Below, in pieces: positions 14,859 to 24,499 of a DNA stretch of 64,000 bases. Location of the stretch: positions 58,779 to 122,778 of the forward strand of contig VGTI01000006.1 of NCBI GenBank assembly GCA_016874735.1. Direction: 5' to 3'. Within the stretch, counting starts at the first letter, position 1. Every line of letters starts with the position of its first letter. Origin of the DNA: Deltaproteobacteria bacterium (GTDB lineage: Bacteria; Bdellovibrionota_B; Oligoflexia; Oligoflexales; CAIYRB01). Position numbers and translations under genes: made by a program. The notes below the pieces were generated by a model. That model was given only the letters and a program-made list of their open reading frames with translations, did not search any database and was not told the origin of the DNA.

Positions 14859-16705
14859 AGCGATCCTCCTTTAGTGTCTTCAGCGAGCAGCAGTGCGCCG
14901 AGCTGCGATGCTACATCTTGCGCATGGGTTTCCTGATCTTTGGCATGTCTAAGAGCTGTGACAAGCTGTAGCAGGAGATCAGCCAACCCAGCCATGACAC
15001 CCTGAACCGGGTCGGCTGCAGTGATTCCTGTGATTTGACTCACGGCCCACGATTTGCTGGCATCGCCGCTTAGTTCCAGACGCAGGCTGCCCTCGATGCT
15101 ACGCATCACATCGGCAGCGAGGTCTTGCAGGGAGGCAACATCGCCAATCTGCAGCTTATCCAATTCAGCTTGAGAGAGTGGATCGCCCGTGAATTGGCCA
15201 CCAGCGAGGACGCGCGCTAGAGCTGTTACGAGCCGCATGTCAACACTCACTGTGGCAGCTCGCAAATCATCATCTGCAAGCTTGGCAACGGCTAACAAAC
15301 CACACAAAGCATCGAGTTTAGATGCCAGAGTAGCCAATTGTGCCATGCTGCCAAGCGGAGCGAAGACGATGCGGGCCCCGCGCGCGCCTTCCGCCTGCAA
15401 TCGCAGCGGGACGACGGGCAATCTGTTGCATGCGCCCTTCAGTAACTCAGCCTGCTCGTAACCAACGACCGTCAATAGGTCCCGGTCGATCGCCTCGACG
15501 ACCAGTCCTGGTTTGCCCATTTGAAGATTCTTAGCCATCTCGACGGCGCCTGGGAGTTTATGCTGCGCGAGCTTCGTCAAGGTCGCCTTGGCAACGTTGC
15601 TTACCAGCGTCAGACCGGCTCTAAAGAGCACTTGCGGATGCTCCGTCGCCAAGATGACCCTACCAACGTCGATGTCGCCGGCAGCAGCATATTCAAGCCC
15701 CAGACTCACAAGCCCTTGGGCATGGGTGAGTATGCGCCTTAAACCAGCAATGTCGTCGGCTTCAACTTGAAGAGCCGCGCACAGAGAGTTGGCCAGATGC
15801 AGAAGCTGCTGCTGGACGACCGCTCCTTGATCTCCTTGCTGCGTCGCGCTATTGGCCACGACATCCAAAAGAAAAAGCTTAGCCTTACCGGAGGTGGTTA
15901 CCGGCAACGCACGCGCTGCGACTTTGTCCAAGTCCAAGTTCTGGGGATAACGTCGCCGCAAGGCGGCGAGATCGAGGGGCCTGAAAGCCGCAAGACTCTC
16001 GTCGTACGTCACAAAGCCATCTTCCGAAAGGCGTGCGGCACGGAACTGCGCCAACTGAGCTTCCGCCTCGTTAGGTGGATTGTAGGCCGCATGCGCCAGT
16101 AAAGCGTACGCGTAAGATACGTCGCTAGACAGCGTCGCCTCGACCAATTGGTTGACGAACTCAACGACAACGGGATCTTCGCTCTTGATGCGGTAATGCA
16201 AGGTGCCGCAGGGCAAGCGATGCAGAGCATCTTGCTCAGTGGTGCCCAGCTTCTCGTACTGATCCTCGTCAATAAGGTCGATGTAAGGACCCAGCAGCCC
16301 CAGCTGGTACTCTTCGTCGAGATCGCGAAACCGCCGATACAGCTCCTCGTCACTCACTTCTTTAAAGAGCGTCAGCCACCTCATGGCACGGCGCAGCTCC
16401 AATTGATCGTGACGCCAAACGTCGTAGTCGAGGATGCGTGTGACTTGATCCTCGGACAGTAGAGGCAGCAATTCCAGACAGTCCTCGGGGCCTCTGACCA
16501 GCATGGCATGGTAAAGCTGCTGGGGTAGCACGGCTTGCACCGCTTCGCTCGGGTCTTCACTGAGTAACAAGGCATCGATATCAACCGGCTGCGGCAGTAA
16601 CGATGACGTGGTCCATGGTGTCTCGATCGGCACGGCCTGATGACCAGCGTCCAATACACCTGCCATGCCCTCGGTAAGAACTCCTTCCGACAATCGGCTT
16701 GCCAT
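14855..16705 (-). CDS. DUF6178 family protein
   Basis: A 616-residue cytosolic helical protein. The N-terminal part shows the DUF6178 pattern: LPQQLYHAMLVRGPEDCLELLPLLSEDQVTRILDYDVWR followed by ALRRAMRWLTLF-type repeats. It is rich in Leu, Ala, Asp and Glu and has no signal peptide or catalytic signature. The family is known mainly from former deltaproteobacteria and has no established function. The ATG at 16705 has AGGAG upstream. The next gene on this strand overlaps by 4 bases. The assignment is from recognition of the repeat pattern. Confidence 0.7.
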   Translation of the reverse strand: MASRLSEGVLTEGMAGVLDAGHQAVPIETPWTTSSLLPQPVDIDALLLSEDPSEAVQAVLPQQLYHAMLVRGPEDCLELLPLLSEDQVTRILDYDVWRHDQLELRRAMRWLTLFKEVSDEELYRRFRDLDEEYQLGLLGPYIDLIDEDQYEKLGTTEQDALHRLPCGTLHYRIKSEDPVVVEFVNQLVEATLSSDVSYAYALLAHAAYNPPNEAEAQLAQFRAARLSEDGFVTYDESLAAFRPLDLAALRRRYPQNLDLDKVAARALPVTTSGKAKLFLLDVVANSATQQGDQGAVVQQQLLHLANSLCAALQVEADDIAGLRRILTHAQGLVSLGLEYAAAGDIDVGRVILATEHPQVLFRAGLTLVSNVAKATLTKLAQHKLPGAVEMAKNLQMGKPGLVVEAIDRDLLTVVGYEQAELLKGACNRLPVVPLRLQAEGARGARIVFAPLGSMAQLATLASKLDALCGLLAVAKLADDDLRAATVSVDMRLVTALARVLAGGQFTGDPLSQAELDKLQIGDVASLQDLAADVMRSIEGSLRLELSGDASKSWAVSQITGITAADPVQGVMAGLADLLLQLVTALRHAKDQETHAQDVASQLGALLLAEDTKGGSL

Positions 16706-16889
16706 GCAGCACTCCTCTATGTATTCCTAGTAAGCACACTGTCTGCGTGAGCCTTGTCGCTCAAGACTGCCGGCACCATATAGCCGACGCCGTCAAGCGG
16801 CGCCGGAACATATCACTAATCATTGCAGGTCGCAATGAATGCCTGGTTACCATGGATTTGATTTGTCAAATTAGGGCGTTGTCTTTAGG

Positions 16890-17921
16890 TTGGAGGATTC
16901 CCCCCTGCACGAGGTAGATCCATCACTGGCTCTAGATGCACTGGCTAAGTCCTTGATCGAAAAGGCTTTGGCGCCGGTCCAGAAGGACTTGGCCGAGCTC
17001 AACCAGCGCCTTGTTGGGTTCATTCCGACCGAGACTGCCACGGCGCAGGCCGTGGCGGAGCACGTATTGGGCGCTGGTGGCAAACGCATCCGGCCAGCTC
17101 TATTTTTCATGGCGAGCGACATGCTCGGCTACCGCGGCGACCACCTGTACCCTATTGCCGCAGTAACCGAATTCGTCCATGCCGCTAGCCTGCTGCACGA
17201 CGATGTGATCGATAACAGCACGCTGCGGCGCAACCGTCCTACAGCCAACAGCATCTACGGTGGTGCCGCCAGCGTACTGGTCGGAGATCTCATCTACTCG
17301 ACCGCCAGCGAAATGATGGCTGCTACTGGTAATATGGACGTCGTTAAGACGTTTGCCCGCGCTATTCGCCTGATGAGCGATGGCGAGCTGCTGCAGTTAG
17401 AAAACCTCTACAACGCAGATGTGAGCGAACTCACATACATGAATATCCTCGAGTACAAGACAGCCGTACTCATTGCAGCATCTTGCCAAGCGGCAGGCCT
17501 GCTGGCCGGCGTGTCTCCGACTCAATGTGATGCGCTTGCATCATTCGGACATCATGTGGGATTGGCCTTTCAGCTGATTGATGATGCCCTTGATTATACC
17601 GGTTCTGCCGAGATCGTTGGCAAAGCGACACACTCAGATTTGCTCGAGGGCAAAGTAACCCTGCCCGTGATTCTATTGAAAACGGCTGCCCGTAGCGACG
17701 AGTGGGAGCGCGTTCAGCGACTGATTCATCAAGATGTCACGACGTCCGCAGTGGCAGAAATAGCCACCCTCGTTGACAAGTACGACACGGCCAACCTAAC
17801 GGTGGAGAGAGCGCACGGCTTCACGATGAAGGCCATGGCGGCCCTGCATAGCTTTCCTGCGGGAGTGGCGCGGGATCATCTTGAGAATTTGGCCAACAAA
17901 CTTCTCTTCCGCTTCAACTAA
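16890..17921 (+). CDS. ispB: Polyprenyl diphosphate synthase, IspB/octaprenyl type
   Basis: A protein of up to 343 residues of the trans-isoprenyl diphosphate synthase family, which condenses isopentenyl diphosphate onto an allylic primer to make the quinone side chain. The first aspartate-rich motif is LLHDDVIDNSTLRRNRPT (DDxxD), and the second is FQLIDDALDYTG. GGKRIRPAL marks the substrate-binding start. The start is uncertain. The listed TTG at 16890 overlaps a TTGGAGG sequence that looks like a Shine-Dalgarno itself, so a later start within about 25 codons is possible. An in-frame stop just upstream (16872-16874) rules out a longer protein. The chain length of the product cannot be read with certainty. 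Confidence 0.92.
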   Translation: MEDSPLHEVDPSLALDALAKSLIEKALAPVQKDLAELNQRLVGFIPTETATAQAVAEHVLGAGGKRIRPALFFMASDMLGYRGDHLYPIAAVTEFVHAASLLHDDVIDNSTLRRNRPTANSIYGGAASVLVGDLIYSTASEMMAATGNMDVVKTFARAIRLMSDGELLQLENLYNADVSELTYMNILEYKTAVLIAASCQAAGLLAGVSPTQCDALASFGHHVGLAFQLIDDALDYTGSAEIVGKATHSDLLEGKVTLPVILLKTAARSDEWERVQRLIHQDVTTSAVAEIATLVDKYDTANLTVERAHGFTMKAMAALHSFPAGVARDHLENLANKLLFRFN

Positions 17922-17950
17922 GCCACTAGGACGTGAGCCCCTCCCAAAGA

Positions 17951-17980
17951 CGGTGACCAGAGGTGACCAAAGGTGACCAG
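17951..17980 (+). repeat. Three tandem 10-bp repeats before the M16 peptidase gene
   Basis: Three direct copies of a 10-base unit, [CA]GGTGACCA[GA], lie end to end at 17951-17960, 17961-17970 and 17971-17980. The last copy ends 10 bases before ATG 17991. Each unit contains an AGGTGA-like Shine-Dalgarno core, and the last one also supplies an in-frame GTG (17973). Confidence 0.85.
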
Positions 17981-17990
17981 ACAGGCAGCT

Positions 17991-19331
17991 ATGATTCGTA
18001 AAGAGCCGCGCGACATGCACACCAGTCGACTCGAGCAGTTTGATGCCAGTTGGCGTCGTGAGGTCTTGTCAAGTGGGCTAACCCTGATCAGCATACCGCG
18101 ACCTTATGATGATCATTTCTTTCTCGGTGTGACTTTAAAGGTTGGCACCCGCCTCGAGCAGGGCAAACATAAGCCAGGTGTCTCTCACTTTCTCGAACAC
18201 ATGATGTTTCGCGGTTCCGGGCGCTATCCAGACTATGCTCAGCTTGCCGAGGCGTTCGAGTGGCTGGGCGGAGACTGGAATGCTGCCACCGGCCATGAGC
18301 ATACGGAATATTGGTACTCCGGCATTAAACATACGGCGCGCGAGGTGATCGATTTATTCGCGAATTTTATCGCAACGCCACAGTTTACGGATATTGAGGT
18401 TGAGCGCAGTATTATCACGCGTGAGCTTGACGGCGAGACCAACGATCACGGATACAGCACAGACCTTGATTATCACGTCTCCACATTACTCTGGCCGGGT
18501 ACGACCGTGGCGCAGCCTATTCTTGGCAGCCGTGAGTCTATAGCCAGTATGACGGTCGAGGATTTACGTCGTTACCGTGATGCTTTCTACGTGCCTCACA
18601 ATATGGCCATTGCCGTGGTTGGCGGAGATGAGCATCTATTGCCTCTGCTACGCACGGCGTTTGGAGATTTACGGTCTGATTTTAATCACGTCGCCAAGGT
18701 AAGCTTTCCAGCCTTAAAAAGGCAGGCAGGCCCTTTAGTAAAATGGGTCGAGCATAGTGACAACGAATACGAGATTAAACTCAGTTTTGTTTGCGGTTCA
18801 GAATGGTCGAGTGAGGCCCAGACCGTAGAACTTGTGAGCCGCATATTGGCCGACGGTTTTTGCTCGCGCCTCGGGCGTAGGCTCCGCGAGCAACTAGGTC
18901 TCGTTTATGACATTCACGCGCACCCGACTCTGGGTCTGGACGTCGGGACCCTCGACATTGGTGCATCCTGCGCGCAGGATCAACTAGACGAGTTCATGGC
19001 GGAGCTTATGGCTGAACTCCGACGACTTGCCGCCACTGGCCCCACCGCTGATGAATTGGAGCGCGCCCGCGTCCGCGCGATCGTCGATCTAGAGCTCGCT
19101 CCAACGATACCAGAAGTCATCGGCACCCGTTTGCCGTGGGCCTACCTCGCGGGACGCGATTTATCTTTGGTCGCTGAGCGGGAACGCATCAAAGCAGTGA
19201 CCACAGAGGGGGCAGCCGCATGGTGCCAAGGCACTCTCAAGGCCAATAACGCTGCTCTAGCGGTATTAGGCCCTGCGGCTAAAGATATCGAAAAACGCCT
19301 GAAAAAGGCCCTGACTACAGGGCTCGGCTGA
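17991..19331 (+). CDS. M16 family zinc metallopeptidase (insulinase/processing peptidase-like)
   Basis: A 446-residue peptidase. It has the inverted zinc motif HxxEH (His66, Glu69, His70 in HFLEHMMFRG) and the third zinc ligand Glu145 in ITRELDGE, 76 residues further on, exactly as in the family. The C-terminal half is the second, inactive M16 lobe with GRRLREQLGLVYDIHAHP. No signal peptide is visible, so it may be cytosolic, like PqqF/MPP-type short M16 enzymes. I chose ATG 17991; an in-frame GTG at 17973 lies in a tandem repeat. It follows the polyprenyl synthase by 69 bases. The substrate is unknown. Confidence 0.92.
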   Translation: MIRKEPRDMHTSRLEQFDASWRREVLSSGLTLISIPRPYDDHFFLGVTLKVGTRLEQGKHKPGVSHFLEHMMFRGSGRYPDYAQLAEAFEWLGGDWNAATGHEHTEYWYSGIKHTAREVIDLFANFIATPQFTDIEVERSIITRELDGETNDHGYSTDLDYHVSTLLWPGTTVAQPILGSRESIASMTVEDLRRYRDAFYVPHNMAIAVVGGDEHLLPLLRTAFGDLRSDFNHVAKVSFPALKRQAGPLVKWVEHSDNEYEIKLSFVCGSEWSSEAQTVELVSRILADGFCSRLGRRLREQLGLVYDIHAHPTLGLDVGTLDIGASCAQDQLDEFMAELMAELRRLAATGPTADELERARVRAIVDLELAPTIPEVIGTRLPWAYLAGRDLSLVAERERIKAVTTEGAAAWCQGTLKANNAALAVLGPAAKDIEKRLKKALTTGLG

Positions 19332-19360
19332 TACCGCTACTAAGACTATGCGGAGCTCGA

Positions 19361-19774
19361 TCAGGGATTCGCCTGATTGGCTTCCGACACCTGCCCATTG
19401 AGGGTCCAGAAGTCATAGACGACGCCGACGAGACCGAGACCACCGGTCAGAAGATAAAGCAGTCCGGTCCATATCTTTCCCATGTAAAAGCGATGGATTC
19501 CGAGAAATCCGACATAAGTCAGCAAGATCCAGGCAAGCGAGTAATTCACACGCCCCGGAACGTAACGACGCTCGGCGCTACGCTCCATACTTGGGATCAA
19601 AAAAGCGTCTAAAATCCAGCCAACCCCAAAGAGGCCCAGGGTGCAGAACCATATGGTCCCCGTCACAGGACGACCGTAGTAGAACCTATGAGCGCCCGTA
19701 AATCCGAACAGCCAGATTATATAACCTAGTAATAAATTATGTGTATCCTCTCGCTCAAGGAACGCGGCTTGCAT
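19361..19774 (-). CDS. Membrane protein with two TM2 domains
   Basis: A 137-residue inner-membrane protein made of two TM2 modules, each a pair of transmembrane helices joined by a short turn. The first (about residues 14-62) contains GFTGAHRFYYGRPVTGTIWF. The second (about 82-128) contains GFLGIHRFYMGKIWTGLLYLL. The GxHRFY signature is diagnostic of the family. The biochemical role of bacterial TM2 proteins is not established. The ATG has AGGAGA upstream. The gene stands alone on the minus strand between plus-strand genes. Confidence 0.88.
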   Translation of the reverse strand: MQAAFLEREDTHNLLLGYIIWLFGFTGAHRFYYGRPVTGTIWFCTLGLFGVGWILDAFLIPSMERSAERRYVPGRVNYSLAWILLTYVGFLGIHRFYMGKIWTGLLYLLTGGLGLVGVVYDFWTLNGQVSEANQANP

Positions 19775-19989
19775 AGACTCTCCTAATCTTGAACCGATTT
19801 AGTGGCATTCCCACAGAAACTTGGGATACACCTATTTTGGCTAAGGTTTCAACATGATTGCTTGCACAGGGTTTTGACAGATAACTCGGGCCTTCTCTTT
19901 AAGAGGCTAATTTCATTGCCATCAAAGTTGTGCACGCTTATTGCACCTACCCATAGCGATACAACAAGCTTTAGGGGAGTGGACAAGCG

Positions 19990-21456
19990 ATGCTCACAAG
20001 GCTGACAACAAGGCTGATGCGAACGATAGCGATTGCTAATCTTGCCGCCCTGGCTTCTGGTGGACTGCCTGCCTGTAGCCAAGCTGAATTCGGGGGTAAA
20101 GATAAAACGGCCGCCTCCGGCAAGGCAGCCAAGGGCAAGAGCAAAGGAGACGAAGGTAACCTAGGCGGTCTCGGTGGCCCTGGCGTTGACGCTAGTGCCT
20201 ACGGCACGCCGGTGACGGACGATCTGGGTCGTCCGGGTTGGGTCGACGATAAGATCAAATCACTAGTAGATACTTTGTTTAGAACCGGTGCGATACCGAG
20301 TCTTGGCGACAATCCCGGCAACGGTGGCGGCAGCGGCACTAGTTCGAGTTCAGGTATTCCCAAATTAGGGGAACAGGGTAATCCGGGATCGGGTGGCAGC
20401 AGCGGATCCGGCGATGGCACAGGATCCGGCGGCTCCGAAGATGGACAAGGTAAAGGACCAAGCAGCCTCTTCAGCGACGCCAGTGGTGTCCTCTGGATGC
20501 CTTGTCGCGATAGCGCTGCAGGTAACGGTAACTTCAGCTCCGATTTCTTCGCTAAAGTTGGTGCCAAGGTGCGCGTGGCCGGTGAGTTTTGCCCGCAGGC
20601 TAAAATCGGTGGCGATGTGACCGTCCTCTACGTCATCGACCACTCAGGGTCGATGGAGGGTGCGGGTGAAGAGGGTCCCAATGACCCCACCTCCAACGGT
20701 CTCTGCGGCCGCTTCAAGGCAGCCGAGGTGATCGCGAAAAAATTTGCCTCCATGCCTGACACTAAGGTGCAGACCGGCGTGATCGGATTCTCAGGTGCGG
20801 CGCGTGTTGACTTACAACTAGGATCTTTAGACGCACTAAATGCAGTCGTGGATAAGTCAAAGCTTTTCTGTGGATCAGATCCAAGCAATGCATCGACTAA
20901 CTACCACGCTGCGTTCACCGAGGCCAAAAAGCTCATCGAAAAGGTCCCAGGCAAAAAAATCGTGTACTTCATTTCTGATGGTTCCCCGACCACTGGTCCC
21001 AATAATCCCAGTACCTCTGGCTTAGCAGCAGCGCAGGCTCTGCGCCAGATTCCTGACCTGACCCTCTTCGCTCTGTTCGTGGGTTACACCAAAGGCAAAG
21101 CCAATAACCCGCAAGGATATCTCGAACAGATCACCGGCAACCCGAAGGCCGTTCGCGTTACCGCCAACGCCACCGAACTGGTGCAAGCAGCAGCGGCACT
21201 CGCCCAACCCCTCGTCACGATCGCACCGAGTGATGTGGTAGCTCAGGTGACCAGTGGTCAGAGCACGGTACCAGTTAAAATCGAGAAAATCGAAGCGCGC
21301 AAAGATGCGATCAACAGGTTTATCTGGGTTACCGAGCCATTCGAACTAAAAGGCGTCGCTGGTAAATCATCCATCAACGAACTGCAGGTAACGGCCAAAA
21401 CCTCGACCGGAGACTCTGTAAAATCCGGAGCTGAAATAAACTTTAACGCCAACTAA
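19990..21456 (+). CDS. VWA-domain lipoprotein with Gly/Ser-rich linker
   Basis: A 488-residue exported protein. The lipoprotein signal ends in GLPAC (Cys29). A low-complexity, Gly/Ser-rich stretch follows (about residues 35-155, with repeated GSGG units). A von Willebrand factor A domain then starts at about 210 with the MIDAS motif VIDHSGSM (DxSxS) and contains YFISDGSPTTGPN. The C-terminal 90 residues are beta-rich. VWA domains bind protein ligands through a metal ion, so an adhesive or scaffolding role at the envelope is likely. GGGGAG 10 bases before the ATG is the ribosome site. The stop overlaps the end of the convergent deoC gene by 4 bases. Confidence 0.82.
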   Translation: MLTRLTTRLMRTIAIANLAALASGGLPACSQAEFGGKDKTAASGKAAKGKSKGDEGNLGGLGGPGVDASAYGTPVTDDLGRPGWVDDKIKSLVDTLFRTGAIPSLGDNPGNGGGSGTSSSSGIPKLGEQGNPGSGGSSGSGDGTGSGGSEDGQGKGPSSLFSDASGVLWMPCRDSAAGNGNFSSDFFAKVGAKVRVAGEFCPQAKIGGDVTVLYVIDHSGSMEGAGEEGPNDPTSNGLCGRFKAAEVIAKKFASMPDTKVQTGVIGFSGAARVDLQLGSLDALNAVVDKSKLFCGSDPSNASTNYHAAFTEAKKLIEKVPGKKIVYFISDGSPTTGPNNPSTSGLAAAQALRQIPDLTLFALFVGYTKGKANNPQGYLEQITGNPKAVRVTANATELVQAAAALAQPLVTIAPSDVVAQVTSGQSTVPVKIEKIEARKDAINRFIWVTEPFELKGVAGKSSINELQVTAKTSTGDSVKSGAEINFNAN

Positions 21457-22187
21457 ACGGGTATCTTTTTAGGAGCGGTTTGTGCTAGCAGTTTACGGAA
21501 ATCGCTCATGATCTGCACCGTAGCACTCGAGCCGATCCGATCGACTCCAGCAGCCGCAAACTCAACGGCTGCGGCCAAAGTCCTAATGCCCCCTGATGCC
21601 TTAACACCGACATCAGGATGCCTTGCGAGGCCCGCACGAATGGCTTGCACATCGCCGAGCGCAGCTCCACGCGCACCAAAACCGGTACTTGTTTTCACCA
21701 TGCTCGCGCCAGCTTCAGCGCACCAAAGACTGATCTCTCTGATCTGCACTGGATTTAAAAGCGCTGTCTCAATGATGACCTTAACCGGCACTTTACCTGC
21801 AATCCGCACCACGGACGCGATGTCATGGCGGCAAGCTGCGGTCTCACCACCCAGGTAATAACCAGAGTTGATGACCATGTCTAGCTCGCGGGCACCATCC
21901 GCTATAGCCCTGAGGGCCTCATCGATCTTGACATCGGTACGATTGCAGCCGAGCGGAAATCCAACTACCGCTATAGGCATGGAAGCGCTGTCGCGGAGCT
22001 CCCGTGCAGCCAACGGTATGTAGCAGGGATTGACACAGGCGGCCTTAAAGCCGTGCTCTCGAGCCTCCTGACAGAGTTGCCGCACCTGGGCCGGAGTGGC
22101 GTCAGGTCTGAGCAGCGTATGATCAAACAAAGCAGCGAATGCAGCCAAGTTACGCATAGATTCAGGCAGTGTATTGAGCATTTGCAT
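21453..22187 (-). CDS. deoC: Deoxyribose-phosphate aldolase DeoC
   Basis: A 244-residue class I aldolase that splits 2-deoxyribose 5-phosphate into acetaldehyde and glyceraldehyde 3-phosphate in deoxynucleoside catabolism. The Schiff-base lysine is in MVKTSTGF, and the second active-site lysine is in VKASGGIR. DHTLLRPDATPAQVRQLC marks the N-terminus of the family. A longer frame reaches 22232, but AAGGAG directly upstream of ATG 22187 (and of a second ATG at 22181) sets the start here. No other deo genes are adjacent, so deoC appears to stand alone. Confidence 0.94.
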   Translation of the reverse strand: MQMLNTLPESMRNLAAFAALFDHTLLRPDATPAQVRQLCQEAREHGFKAACVNPCYIPLAARELRDSASMPIAVVGFPLGCNRTDVKIDEALRAIADGARELDMVINSGYYLGGETAACRHDIASVVRIAGKVPVKVIIETALLNPVQIREISLWCAEAGASMVKTSTGFGARGAALGDVQAIRAGLARHPDVGVKASGGIRTLAAAVEFAAAGVDRIGSSATVQIMSDFRKLLAQTAPKKIPV

Positions 22188-22274
22188 CCCTCTCCTTCGC
22201 TCTGGGGGGCAAGGCACCTTAGCGGGCACCATGTTCGGCTAAGACTACTCCCAGTCCAGCCAATCACCAAGCGT

Positions 22275-24413
22275 CTAAGCACTTTCGTTCTTTGTTCCCG
22301 CGACCGGAGGACCAAGCCACCTGATGTAGACAAAGGTGCAGTCGTCTTTGGGCTTGTGTTGCCCCCAAAGCACTTTGGTCGCGGTCTGCAACTGGTTAAG
22401 GACCTGATCCGCCGACTTGGACTGCGTTAAAATTTGGCGCAAATCCCTCAACTTAAATCTTTGTCCCCCCGGACCGATGTTGTCCAGTAACCCATCCGTG
22501 TGGAGGAACAACCCGTCACCCTCCTTAAGCTGCAACTCACAGCTACCGTAACTGGCGTCAGCCCTTAGTCCAAAGGGATTGGCTGGCGGTATCACGGCTC
22601 CAAGATGTCCCCCCGACACTTGCAGCATAGGAGTATGCCCGGCATTCAAATAGGCAACCTTGCCTGTATCAATTTCGATACCAAGGATAGCGGCGGTCAT
22701 TAACCTATGGTCCGATTCACCGCTATCCCGCACGGCACTGTTGAGGACGGCAGCGAGAATTTCCAGGGCGGTTTTCATATCCGCCGTTTTATTGTGGGCT
22801 TTAATGGCTGCGATAGCGCCTTTAAAGCCACCAGCGGTTGCGATCGACACGAGAGCTGATAACAGATCATGGCCAGTCACATCTGCAAGCACAACATAAA
22901 GCCGACCTTGTTCTTCATCAAAGTTGGTACCGATCCAGTCACCTCCGGATATCTCTGCTGGCTGATATTCGCTCACAATTTCAAGACCGGGGATACCTCT
23001 AACCTCCTGACCTAGGGAGCGATATACGCTCTGCGCCTCAGCAAGGCTAACTTGCAGTGCGCGACGCTCTGCAGATATTTTGGTCAATGCCACGCGTGTG
23101 GCTTCCTGCTCCCTGAGCTCGTGATTTAGTTTGATGATGTCACGCTCACGCGACTCGACCGCTAAAAATGCCGCATTGAAACGACGGGCTAGCTGTATCG
23201 ATTGAAAACCCACGAAAACATACATCCCTATGGGTGACATACGCGGGATGTCCCAGCCGATATTTAGCGCCACGATTTCGAAAACAGAGAGACCAGCGAT
23301 AATGGCAAATCCGGCTAAAAATAGTCCAGCGCCATCACGTTTCTTTCTAATGCTCGTCATAAGCGCATGGCTATAAGCGAACACAAGCACGATATTCATA
23401 AGCTGGGTGATCATCCGCGCATAGGCAAAAACTGGCGGCGTTGTCAGCAGAGTCAGGATCGTAGCCGGCGTAATCACAGCGGCAGATAAGGTCACCGGCC
23501 AAGGGCGGCAGTCGAGCGGAAACATGCAGTTGATAAATTTTGCCAAAACCGGGATAGCGACAAAATAAGTCACTAACTCAAGGCGCCACGACCAAAGACC
23601 GGAAATATCGAGAAATGTGCCTCCGAGCTGGCCCTCCCCGACAAATATCACCCGCATGGCGATAATCAGGCTAAAGAGTGCAAACCAAATATTTGACGAT
23701 TCAGAGCGGCGAAAGACAAACATCCAAAGATGATAGAAGGCCGTGAAAATGAGCGTACTAATCAGAAACATATCAAAGCCAATGCGGAATGCCTGCATCC
23801 TTGCCATTTGATCCGGATCACCGATCATCATGTCACCCACAATACCACCGTGGGTGACGGTAAAGTTTGCCGTCTGAATGATAATCTCCAAAGCCCCCTG
23901 TGATACCTGATGCGTCAGAATTAATTTGTTTCCACTGCTGTTCGTGGCGGGAATTTCGGGCGTGTAGTGACCCAGTTCCTTCACTTTTTCGCCATTCAGG
24001 TAGATCTGTGCCCAGCCGTAGAAATATGGCATCTGCAGTCCGACCTGTTTGACGGTAGGAGGTAACGTGACGCGCGCCCTATAGGTAGCAACCCCGAGGT
24101 CACTCAGTGACTCATCGCCGACTTTACCGCCGCGCCAAACTTGAGGAACCTGATAGTAGGTTGGCTGATCGGTAACTTCTCTCAGTACGGCTGGTGTTAA
24201 GAGCTCCTGCCAGTAAAACTCCCAATCACCGCGCAACGGTATAGCACCGCCGCGTACAAAATCCATGGTGCTAAGATCCACCACGCCCCGTGCGACAAAG
24301 GGATGGTTGGCCGCAGTCGAGATCACTGAGATTGAGATAACAAAAGTACTGAAGATTGCCGCAAAGATTGCATGCCATCTGCCGCCGTTAGTCTGGTTGC
24401 GTAACTGCCCCAT
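22275..24413 (-). CDS. 7TM-DISM receptor with SpoIIE-type PP2C phosphatase
   Basis: A 712-residue inner-membrane signalling protein. After a first hydrophobic segment (about residues 14-34), a periplasmic beta-rich 7TMR-DISMED2-like domain runs to about residue 185. It is followed by seven transmembrane helices (about 200-405), a coiled-coil linker (about 410-465), and a SpoIIE/PP2C-type serine phosphatase domain. That domain has EISGGDWIG, VVLADVTGHDLLSALV and LNAGHTPML, and ends in GDGLFLHTDGLLD, carrying the metal-binding aspartates. Such proteins dephosphorylate anti-sigma-factor antagonists or STAS proteins in response to an external ligand. The target is unknown; a STAS protein is encoded at 12839. 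Confidence 0.9.
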   Translation of the reverse strand: MGQLRNQTNGGRWHAIFAAIFSTFVISISVISTAANHPFVARGVVDLSTMDFVRGGAIPLRGDWEFYWQELLTPAVLREVTDQPTYYQVPQVWRGGKVGDESLSDLGVATYRARVTLPPTVKQVGLQMPYFYGWAQIYLNGEKVKELGHYTPEIPATNSSGNKLILTHQVSQGALEIIIQTANFTVTHGGIVGDMMIGDPDQMARMQAFRIGFDMFLISTLIFTAFYHLWMFVFRRSESSNIWFALFSLIIAMRVIFVGEGQLGGTFLDISGLWSWRLELVTYFVAIPVLAKFINCMFPLDCRPWPVTLSAAVITPATILTLLTTPPVFAYARMITQLMNIVLVFAYSHALMTSIRKKRDGAGLFLAGFAIIAGLSVFEIVALNIGWDIPRMSPIGMYVFVGFQSIQLARRFNAAFLAVESRERDIIKLNHELREQEATRVALTKISAERRALQVSLAEAQSVYRSLGQEVRGIPGLEIVSEYQPAEISGGDWIGTNFDEEQGRLYVVLADVTGHDLLSALVSIATAGGFKGAIAAIKAHNKTADMKTALEILAAVLNSAVRDSGESDHRLMTAAILGIEIDTGKVAYLNAGHTPMLQVSGGHLGAVIPPANPFGLRADASYGSCELQLKEGDGLFLHTDGLLDNIGPGGQRFKLRDLRQILTQSKSADQVLNQLQTATKVLWGQHKPKDDCTFVYIRWLGPPVAGTKNESA

Positions 24414-24499
24414 AGGTGCCTTACCAAAGTAGGTTATCCCCTATAGTTATCGGCGCGTTGCAACCTATCCTTAGTGGGTGACCAAATTCCCCAGAATTA

